NCBI GenBank assembly: GCA_937952285.1
Contig: CALFZE010000086.1
Span: 1 to 42,349, forward strand
Direction of reading: 5' to 3'
DNA: 42,349 nucleotides
Origin: UBA2428 sp002343545
Lineage (GTDB): Bacteria > Bdellovibrionota > UBA2428
The position numbers and the translations under genes were made by a program. Positions 22,990 through 29,100 of the stretch are shown here, one piece after another. Position 1 is the stretch's first letter, and every line of letters starts with the position of its first letter. The notes under the pieces are model-generated. The model worked only from the letters and a program-made list of their open reading frames with translations, ran no database searches and was not told the origin of the DNA.

Positions 22990-24603
22990 GTGGGCTTCGA
23001 CTGGAAAGAACGGCGGCGCGAACTCGACGAACTCCGAACGGCCTCGGACTCCGGTCAACTCGCTACCTACGATCTCCTCGTCATCGGAGGCGGCATCACG
23101 GGCACCGCGATCGCGCGCGACGCCGCCCTTCGCGGCTGCCGAGTCTTGCTCGTTGAAAAGGGCGACTTCGCCGACGGCACGAGTTCGCGTTCGTCCAAAC
23201 TCGTCCACGGCGGCGTTCGTTACCTCGAGCACGGCGAGTTCGGACTCGTGGCCGAAAGCACGCGCGAGCGCGCCCGGCTCTGGAAGCAGGCGCCCGAGCT
23301 CGTGCGGCCGCTCCCCTTTCTCTTTCCCGCCTTCGAGGACTCGCGCGTTCCCCTCTGGAAACTCGACGCCGGGCTTTGGCTCTACGACATCCTCGCGGCC
23401 TTCCGCACGCCGAGCCTACATCGCAAGTACTCCGCGAAAGAGACGCGAAACCAAGAACCCCTCCTCGAGAAATCCGGCCTGACGGGATCCATCCTCTACT
23501 GGGACGGCGCCACGAGCGATGCGCTCCTCACGCTCGCGACGATGCTCGATGCCCGCGCGCTCGGCGCGCGTTGCTTGCCGCGCGTCGCCTTCCGCGGCGT
23601 CGAATGGTCGGGCGCGGGCGAGCACCACGTCGTCGAACTCCAAGACCAAGTCGGCGGCGGTGACGCTCCGACCTTCCGCGTTCGCGCGCGCGCGGTCGTC
23701 GCGGCCACGGGACCCTGGATCGACGGACTCGGACTGCTCCACCGCAAATCCCGACTCCTCGCGACGACCCGCGGATCGCACATCGTCGTCCCGGGCGACA
23801 AGCTGCCGCTTCGTCACGCCGTCGTGCTCATTCACCCGCGGGACCAACGCGTTCTCTTCGCGATTCCCTGGGGCGAATGCAGCGTGCTCGGCACGACCGA
23901 CATCTTCGACCAGGGATCGCCGGACCGCGTCGCCATCTCGTCGGATGAGGTCGACTACCTCATCGCGGCGGGCAACGACTTCTTCCCCCGTGCGAAACTC
24001 GAACGCGGCGACGTTCGTTCCGCTTGGTCGGGTTTGCGTCCGCTACTCGCGCCGCCCGACGATGCTTCGGCCTCGGAAATTTCGCGCGACCACCATATCG
24101 AATGGAAGGAACCCGGCCTCCTCGTCATCGCCGGCGGCAAGCTCACCACGCATCGTGAGATGGCCGAGCAGGCCCTCGACCGTATCGCGATCGAGACGAA
24201 GGCCTGGCGCAAGCCGCTCGCGCGCGTCTTTGAAAGCGGGCTCACGCGCAAGCGCGAACTCCCGCGACTGGGCACCCTCGCCCCGCACGCCTGCGCGGGA
24301 CCGCTCGAAGCGAAAAACTCCGTGGGTCGCCCTCGCTTCGGCCGATCCGAAGCCACGATGCTGGACGACGCCACCCTTCGCAAAATTTGCCGCGAGCAGA
24401 TCGTTCTCACGCTCGAGGACTTCTTCGTGCGTCGCACGGATATTTTCTACAAAGAACCCGGCAACGGGCTCGAGCTCCTCGAAAAACTTAAGCCCCTTCT
24501 CCGCGAAGAACTCGGCTGGGACGACGACGAGTGGTCGCGCCAAGTCGAGACCTATCGGGCCTACGTCCATCAACAAGTCGGCCGTGCCTTGAATCGCGCC
24601 TGA
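22990..24603 (+). CDS. glpD: FAD-dependent glycerol-3-phosphate dehydrogenase
   Basis: It oxidises sn-glycerol-3-phosphate to dihydroxyacetone phosphate at the inner membrane and passes electrons to quinone. The 537-aa protein has the FAD motif DLLVIGGGITGTAIARDAAL (glycines 33-38), the family block SSRSSKLVHGGVRYLEHGEF (residues 65-84), ATGPWIDGL, GTTDIF, WSGLRPLL and AGGKLTTHREMAE. The C-terminal helical DAO_C domain follows (LTLEDFFVRRTDIFY). The start is GTG at 22990; no other start codon occurs before the FAD motif. TATAAA ends seven bases upstream and GAGGG abuts the GTG. It could use glycerol-3-phosphate supplied by the glycerophosphodiesterase/importer operon at 2.5-6.7 kb. Confidence 0.96.
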   Translation: MGFDWKERRRELDELRTASDSGQLATYDLLVIGGGITGTAIARDAALRGCRVLLVEKGDFADGTSSRSSKLVHGGVRYLEHGEFGLVAESTRERARLWKQAPELVRPLPFLFPAFEDSRVPLWKLDAGLWLYDILAAFRTPSLHRKYSAKETRNQEPLLEKSGLTGSILYWDGATSDALLTLATMLDARALGARCLPRVAFRGVEWSGAGEHHVVELQDQVGGGDAPTFRVRARAVVAATGPWIDGLGLLHRKSRLLATTRGSHIVVPGDKLPLRHAVVLIHPRDQRVLFAIPWGECSVLGTTDIFDQGSPDRVAISSDEVDYLIAAGNDFFPRAKLERGDVRSAWSGLRPLLAPPDDASASEISRDHHIEWKEPGLLVIAGGKLTTHREMAEQALDRIAIETKAWRKPLARVFESGLTRKRELPRLGTLAPHACAGPLEAKNSVGRPRFGRSEATMLDDATLRKICREQIVLTLEDFFVRRTDIFYKEPGNGLELLEKLKPLLREELGWDDDEWSRQVETYRAYVHQQVGRALNRA

Positions 24604-24606
24604 GCC

Positions 24607-24708
24607 TTGTCCCAATATTGTTTCCAATTTTTCTCGGGGACTTTTCCGGACGACGAACGCCACGACCGAAAAACCCACTTCGAAGCGTTGTAAAAAGTTT
24701 TGGGACAA
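24607..24708. repeat. Wide 9-bp inverted repeat between convergent genes
   Basis: TTGTCCCAA (24607-24615) and TTGGGACAA (24700-24708) are perfect reverse complements 84 bases apart, filling the gap between the stops of glpD and the gene at 24719. The interior is more AT-rich than the surrounding genes. It could be the termini of a small decayed element or chance; no transposase is present. Confidence 0.4.
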
Positions 24709-24718
24709 ACCCGGCCGT

Positions 24719-25297
24719 TCAAGCTCTGAGGTAAAGCGCCATCTCGATCTTCGAAAGTCCCGCGGGCAAGAAACGCCCGAAGCGGAGCTTGGATCCCAGC
24801 AGCGATTCGGCCCGACGCCAATCCTCGAGCTTGAGTTCGGGGATGCCAAGCCCGACGTAGGCCGTCGGGGTTTCGACGTCGCCTTCGTAGTAATCCGCGA
24901 GCTGGCCCGAGGACTCGTCCCAGAGCTCGGAGAGCGGCGCGACCTCGAAGGCCAAGAGGTACTGCACCGGAAGCTCGAGGAGCAAACGGCGCACCCACCA
25001 CACGATGGGGATCTCGGCTTCCGGATCAAAACGCTCGGGTTTCAGGGCGCGGTACGCCTCGTCGCCGGCCGCGATCCGCTCTTCGACGTCGGCCATCTCG
25101 TCGGTCGAGAGCCAGGTCGAAAGTCGCAACGCGGGAAAATTCACGAGCGCCTTGCTTCCCCGCGAATCCATGACGAGACCGAGCGCGTCGTGACCGAGCT
25201 TGTCCACCTCGTAGCCGAGGTCGCGCAGCAATCCGTCCATCGCGGGCCACACGACGCGGCCGAGCGAGAAGGGTTCGTCACCTTTTAACTTTGCCAT
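24719..25297 (-). CDS. Hypothetical protein coupled to a ureohydrolase gene, 192 aa
   Basis: Not recognised. A 192-aa soluble, acidic protein without signal peptide or membrane segment. GGAGG lies seven bases before the ATG at 25297, inside the upstream ureohydrolase gene, and the two genes overlap by 13 bases, so translation is coupled. It starts MAKLKGDEPFSLGRVVWPAM and holds DLGYEVDKLGHDALGLVMDS, which suggests a mixed alpha/beta domain, then an amphipathic region WVRRLLLELPVQYLLAFEVA. It may be a partner or regulator of the ureohydrolase, but nothing in the sequence itself proves a function. Confidence 0.78.
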   Translation of the reverse strand: MAKLKGDEPFSLGRVVWPAMDGLLRDLGYEVDKLGHDALGLVMDSRGSKALVNFPALRLSTWLSTDEMADVEERIAAGDEAYRALKPERFDPEAEIPIVWWVRRLLLELPVQYLLAFEVAPLSELWDESSGQLADYYEGDVETPTAYVGLGIPELKLEDWRRAESLLGSKLRFGRFLPAGLSKIEMALYLRA

Positions 25298-26397
25298 TCC
25301 AAAGCCTCCAAGCATCGCACGATCGCGTCGAGACTGCGTTCGGCGTCTTCCTTCGAACCGAGCACGGGCGCGAATTCCATGACGTCGGCCCCGACGAGCG
25401 GCAGCGCCTTCGTGCAGCGCGCGAGCACCTTGCGCAGCCACTCCACGCGCAGGCCGCGCGGCTCGGGCGTGCCCGTCGCGGAGACGTCGGCCGGGTCGAG
25501 GCCGTCGACGTCGAAACTCACGTAGAGACGCCGCGCCCCGCGGCGCTTCCAATCCTCGACCAATCCGTCGGCAAAGCGAACGGGATCCTGCCGCAAGAGC
25601 TCGTCGGCCCAGAGCTGGCGCAAGCCGAAGCGGGATTCCCACTCCGTTTTCGTGCGGCCGCTCGTGCGCACGCCGATCTGCACCCAGCGGGCCGGGTCCT
25701 TCAGCCGACGGACGGCGTGGGCCGTCCAAGTCGCGAAGCAGTGCTCGATGCCGAAGCGGCTTTCCATGAGGTCCGTGTGCGCGTCGATGTGCAGCACGGC
25801 GAGGTCCTTGAGCTTGCCCGCGCGCGCGAGCGCGGCGAAGACGGCGCCGCTCACGGAATGGTCGCCCCCCACGACGAGCGGACGGAACTTGGGCGCGAGC
25901 TTCCACGCGCGCAGGAGCGTTTCTTCGGTCAGGTTGAGCGCCGACACGGGCCATCCCGCGCGGTACTCCGTGCCCCAGAGCGCGCGGCCCGAAGCGCGCA
26001 ACTGGCGAGCGTTCAGGATGGAATCGTGGCTGAGCTGCGGGATGCAGGCGATGTCGCCCAAATCGCGCGAGGCCTCCAGACGGCCGAGCTCGAAGAGACG
26101 CGCACGCAACGCGGCCGGGCCGTGGGCCGCCCCCCGGCAAACGCCGCCGCCCGAATCCGACGGCACGCCCAGAAAGAAAAAGGGCGGCGGCAAAGCCTTC
26201 GCGGCGCGCAGCCGAGCCTTCACGTCGAGCGGCCATTCCGAGGCGTCCAAGCCCGGCGAGTAACGAGCGAGAAACTCGCGTTGCGCGGCTCCGCCCGTCG
26301 TAACGGTGAGCAGCCCCAGTCCCGGCGCCCGCAGCAAGGCCTCGGCGGCGGGAAGCTTGGGAGCGGCTCGACGGACGGTGCGAGTAGCGCGCGGCAT
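25285..26397 (-). CDS. Arginase/agmatinase-family ureohydrolase
   Basis: A 370-aa binuclear-manganese hydrolase of the ureohydrolase superfamily, which cleaves C-N bonds of guanidino or formimino compounds such as arginine, agmatine or formiminoglutamate. The metal ligands are His180 (VVGGDHSVSG), Asp205, His207 and Asp209 (IDAHTDLM), and Asp296 and Asp298 (SFDVDGLDPADV). The TPEP segment (310-313) with Glu312 follows. Residues 1-70 form an N-terminal extension not usual in agmatinases. The ATG at 26397 has GAGG just upstream and a TATAAA box seven bases away. Substrate choice between arginine, agmatine and others cannot be settled by eye. It overlaps the downstream hypothetical gene by 13 bases. 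Confidence 0.93.
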   Translation of the reverse strand: MPRATRTVRRAAPKLPAAEALLRAPGLGLLTVTTGGAAQREFLARYSPGLDASEWPLDVKARLRAAKALPPPFFFLGVPSDSGGGVCRGAAHGPAALRARLFELGRLEASRDLGDIACIPQLSHDSILNARQLRASGRALWGTEYRAGWPVSALNLTEETLLRAWKLAPKFRPLVVGGDHSVSGAVFAALARAGKLKDLAVLHIDAHTDLMESRFGIEHCFATWTAHAVRRLKDPARWVQIGVRTSGRTKTEWESRFGLRQLWADELLRQDPVRFADGLVEDWKRRGARRLYVSFDVDGLDPADVSATGTPEPRGLRVEWLRKVLARCTKALPLVGADVMEFAPVLGSKEDAERSLDAIVRCLEALEWQS

Positions 26398-26404
26398 GTC
26401 CTCG

Positions 26405-26410
26405 TTTATA
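26405..26410 (-). promoter_or_regulatory. TATAAA -10-like box of the ureohydrolase gene
   Basis: On the minus strand TATAAA is followed by CGAGGAC and the ATG at 26397. The same arrangement, TATAAA then CGAGGG then GTG, precedes glpD. Transcription would begin at or one base before the start codon. No good -35 hexamer is seen at the expected distance. Confidence 0.4.
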
Positions 26411-26556
26411 CCCGTTTTTCCGGGCTCCCGTTGGCGTACGGCACGGAGGCATGCCAAGTGGCGCACGGAGAGTGGCGCGGCGCGCGGCGCGCGACGCCCG
26501 GTAGACGTGTTTTGGGGTCGCAAGCCAGAGCCACGGACGCTATACCCCAAGCCCAT

Positions 26557-27489
26557 ATGAGCGAACGTAACGTCATCATCGTCGGATCCGGTCCCGCCGG
26601 CCTCACGGCCGCCATCTACGCCGCACGCGCGAGCCTCAAGCCGCTCGTCATCGAAGGCTACCAAGCGGGCGGCCAGCTCATGCTCACCTCGGAAGTCGAG
26701 AACTTCCCGGGCTTCAAGCACGGCATCATGGGTCCCGACCTCATGGCGGAAATGCGCGCGCAGGCCGAACGCTTCGGCGCCGAGTTCATCTCGGCCGACG
26801 TCACGAAGGTCGACCTCGCCGGCCCCACTAAGAAGGTCTGGGTCGACTCGACCGAGTACCAAGGCAAGACGGTGATCCTCTCGACGGGCGCCTCGGCGAA
26901 CCTCCTGGGCCTGCCGAACGAACGTCGCCTCATGGGCAAAGGCGCGAGCACCTGCGCGACCTGCGACGGCTTTTTCTTCCGCGGCAAAGTCGTGGCCGTC
27001 ATCGGCGGCGGCGACAGCGCGATGGAAGAAGCGAACTACCTCACGCGCCACGCGACGAAGGTTTACCTCATCCACCGGCGCAGCGAGTTCCGCGCCTCCA
27101 AGATCATGGTCGACCGCGCGAAGGCGAACCCCAAGGTCGAGTTCATCCTGAACACCGTGACCGAGGACATCCTGGGCGAGAACGAAGTCACGGGCGTGCG
27201 CCTGCACAACACGGTCGAGAACACGAAGCGCGATCTCGCGCTCGACGGCGTCTTCGTGGCGATCGGCCATACGCCGAACACGAAACTCTTCGCCGGCCAG
27301 ATCACGACCGACGACAAGGGCTACATCAAAACCTCGAGCGAAAAGTCGCACGTGACGGCCACGAACATCCCGGGCGTCTTCGCCTGCGGCGACGTCCAAG
27401 ACAGCCGCTACCGCCAAGCCATTACGGCCGCAGGTTCGGGTTGCGCCGCCGCCCTCGATGCCGAGCACTACTTGAACGAGCACGCTTGA
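26557..27489 (+). CDS. trxB: Thioredoxin reductase
   Basis: It reduces oxidised thioredoxin with NADPH through FAD and a redox disulfide. The 310-aa protein has the FAD motif GSGPAG (residues 10-15), GGQLMLTSEVENFPGF, the redox pair Cys133-Ala-Thr-Cys136, the NADPH motif GGGDSA (150-155), HRRSEFRASK for 2'-phosphate binding, and the C-terminal GVFACGDVQDSRYRQAITAA. The frame is open upstream for a further 422 codons, but that stretch is antisense to the ureohydrolase gene and is not protein-like; ATG at 26557 is the start. TATACC ends eleven bases before the ATG. A hairpin follows the stop. Confidence 0.97.
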   Translation: MSERNVIIVGSGPAGLTAAIYAARASLKPLVIEGYQAGGQLMLTSEVENFPGFKHGIMGPDLMAEMRAQAERFGAEFISADVTKVDLAGPTKKVWVDSTEYQGKTVILSTGASANLLGLPNERRLMGKGASTCATCDGFFFRGKVVAVIGGGDSAMEEANYLTRHATKVYLIHRRSEFRASKIMVDRAKANPKVEFILNTVTEDILGENEVTGVRLHNTVENTKRDLALDGVFVAIGHTPNTKLFAGQITTDDKGYIKTSSEKSHVTATNIPGVFACGDVQDSRYRQAITAAGSGCAAALDAEHYLNEHA

Positions 27490-27497
27490 GCTCGTCA

Positions 27498-27535
27498 CGA
27501 AGCCCCCGCCCTCCCAGTCGGGAGAGGGGGCTTCG
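27498..27535 (+). terminator. Hairpin terminator after trxB
   Basis: CGAAGCCCCC (27498-27507) pairs perfectly with GGGGGCTTCG (27526-27535), and an inner CTCCC/GGGAG stem is closed by an AGTC loop. No long T run follows (CTAAACCTTTCC), so termination may be imperfect. It lies 8 bases after the stop codon. Confidence 0.75.
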
Positions 27536-27625
27536 CTAAACCTTTCCATGTTTTGGATCAGCAAATTCAAGCGCTTGCGCGATATTTGACGCAGCGAGCA
27601 AAAAACTCGTTACGCTTTTATCGAG

Positions 27626-27940
27626 ATGAACATCACAGACGTGCAGATTTTCCCGGTGAACGAAGACAAGCTGAAAGCTTACGCGACCATCACCATCGAC
27701 GGTTGCTTCGTCGTGCGCGATCTAAAGATCATCCAAGGACAGGCCGGGGTCTTCGTGGCCATGCCCGCGAAGAAGCGCAAAGACGGCAGTTTCCGCGATA
27801 TCGCCCACCCCCTCAATCTCGAGACCCGCAGCGAACTCGAAGCCAAGGTTCTCGCGGCCTACCAAGCGGCGCTCGCGGGGCCCGTGAACGGCGTGGCCGA
27901 GAGCTTTCCCCAGCGCCGACTCACGGGCACCGAAGATTAG
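27626..27940 (+). CDS. spoVG: SpoVG-family nucleic-acid-binding regulator
   Basis: A 104-aa small regulator of the SpoVG family, known from Gram-positives as a septation and virulence regulator and from spirochaetes as a DNA- and RNA-binding protein. The family signature is complete: ITDVQIFPVNEDKLKAYATI, then TIDGCFVVRDLKIIQGQAG, then VFVAMPAKKRKDGSFRDIAH and PLNLETR, covering residues 2-69. The C-terminal tail is short and helical. TTGACG (27586-27591) lies 35-40 bases upstream of the ATG and may be a -35 element; no Shine-Dalgarno site is clear. It stands alone between trxB and tRNA-Gln. Confidence 0.95.
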   Translation: MNITDVQIFPVNEDKLKAYATITIDGCFVVRDLKIIQGQAGVFVAMPAKKRKDGSFRDIAHPLNLETRSELEAKVLAAYQAALAGPVNGVAESFPQRRLTGTED

Positions 27941-28005
27941 CGCCTAGCCTCTCGCGCCCCCTTGCCAAGCGCGCGTCATATGTTATTCATTCCACTTCGC
28001 GGCGT

Positions 28006-28081
28006 TGGCCCGTCGCCAAGTTGGTAAGGCATCAGATTTTGATTCTGACATTCCCAGGTTCGAGTCCTGGCGGGCCAACCA
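28006..28081 (+). tRNA. tRNA-Gln (anticodon TTG)
   Basis: A complete 76-nt cloverleaf. The acceptor TGGCCCG pairs with CGGGCCA, the anticodon stem TCAGA/TCTGA encloses TTTTGAT with anticodon TTG (reads CAA), the T-stem CCAGG/CCTGG encloses TTCGAGT, and CCA is encoded. TTGCCA (27962) and TATTCA (27984), 16 bases apart, could be its promoter. Confidence 0.97.
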
Positions 28082-28084
28082 TTT
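28051..28084 (+). repeat. Direct repeat, left copy: 3' end of tRNA-Gln (possible attL)
   Basis: The last 31 bases of the tRNA plus three T match 31921-31954 at 28 of 34 positions; the final 14 bases (CGGGCCAACCATTT) are identical. This is the usual site for tyrosine-integrase elements. Confidence 0.6.
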
Positions 28085-28091
28085 TTCGAAC

Positions 28092-29093
28092 CTAAGGAGC
28101 CTCGAAGCGGAGGCCTACCGAAGCCGCACTCGAGCTTGGATCCCGGAACGAGAATAGGTACGAAGCCCAGATTCCCCCGAGCCATCCCCGTTTCATGTCA
28201 TGTTCCAAATGCGGCCCCACGACCGCGCTCGTCGTGCAATTCGTACACGTCCAGGTTTGGGCCCCGCCACGAATCCCGGCCGAAAAGTTTTCCGTCAAAC
28301 GATAAGCCGTCGATGCGAGATATTCGAACTGCGAGAAGCGCGTGACATCGTCACGCTTGAGGTAGCTGTAACCCAGGACGATTCCCAGCTCGAAGCGCTG
28401 AATAACGAGACGCGGATTGTAGTAAAGAACGCCGCTCGCGCTCCAACTACCTGATTGCCAGACCACGTGGCCTCCCGCTTGAAAACTGAGCCATCGCGCC
28501 TCCCATTCGGAAGCGACGGCAACGGGCGACATCGCCGTTTCGGGCGTAGCTTGCGGCTCCGGCTTTTGCGGCTCGAGCGCTTGCGGCGGCGCCTGCGGAG
28601 ACGGTTCCTCGGGGCTCGCGACCGCATTCTCTACAAGCGAAGGGGACGACTCCGAGGGCAGCATGCGTCCCACTCGACCGGCGCGCCCCTGAGCCAGAAC
28701 GAAGGAATAAGACCGGATCAGCGCACCGTCGGCTTCGAGCACGTCCAAGCGCCAAGTCCCCAAACGGTCGCGCGTCGAGACCGAGGTCACCCCCCGCCAC
28801 CCGAGAGAGGTGGGCGTGAGCGTTCGGCGACTGACCTCTTGGCCCTCGAAAGACCAGACGTGCTGCACGGGCCGCAGCGAACTTTCAAAACGAAACTGGG
28901 TCCAAGCGGAAATCTGGCTGCCCTCCGCGAGAACGGCGGTCTGCGCGGCCAGGCACTTGAGGGGCGTGCGGTCACGGATCTCCGAACAGACGAAGGTCGT
29001 CGGCTCCTTGCGCGCCCCTTGCGCCGGGGCCGTCGCCGCGACGCCAACCCAAAGGACAAAACTCAGTCGACCGAAGTCAGTCATCTTTCCCAT
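28092..29093 (-). CDS. DUF2914-like plus outer membrane barrel protein, 333 aa
   Basis: The start at 29093 is chosen because GAGG, overlapping the upstream stop (TGAGG), lies six bases before it; a second ATG is at 29084. A signal peptide ends near APAQG (residue 26). Residues about 35-133 fit DUF2914: paired cysteines (Cys36, Cys47), a strand-rich region with VQHVWSFEGQEVSRRTL and GWRGVTSVSTRDRLGTWRLD, then SYSFVLAQG. A Pro/Glu-rich linker (about 145-195) follows. The C-terminal 135 residues are amphipathic strands typical of a small outer membrane barrel (GVLYYNPRLVIQRFELGIVL, ASTAYRLTENFSAGIRGG). It is the second gene of an operon with the Hydin-repeat lipoprotein, between two tRNA-Gln repeats. 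Family call by eye. Confidence 0.82.
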   Translation of the reverse strand: MGKMTDFGRLSFVLWVGVAATAPAQGARKEPTTFVCSEIRDRTPLKCLAAQTAVLAEGSQISAWTQFRFESSLRPVQHVWSFEGQEVSRRTLTPTSLGWRGVTSVSTRDRLGTWRLDVLEADGALIRSYSFVLAQGRAGRVGRMLPSESSPSLVENAVASPEEPSPQAPPQALEPQKPEPQATPETAMSPVAVASEWEARWLSFQAGGHVVWQSGSWSASGVLYYNPRLVIQRFELGIVLGYSYLKRDDVTRFSQFEYLASTAYRLTENFSAGIRGGAQTWTCTNCTTSAVVGPHLEHDMKRGWLGGIWASYLFSFRDPSSSAASVGLRFEAP

Positions 29094-29100
29094 GCTAGCC

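Noticed and set aside
24600..24718. Minus-strand peptide that reads like protein (FYNASKWVFRSW and onward)
   Set aside because: It lies in the gap between convergent genes in a frame that upstream is only a shadow of the 192-aa gene, and it has no start or ribosome site. It could be a remnant, but evidence is lacking.
25291..26556. Long N-terminal extension of thioredoxin reductase
   Set aside because: The open frame continues upstream, but it is antisense to the ureohydrolase gene and has no protein-like pattern. TrxB begins at 26557 with the normal FAD motif nine residues later.
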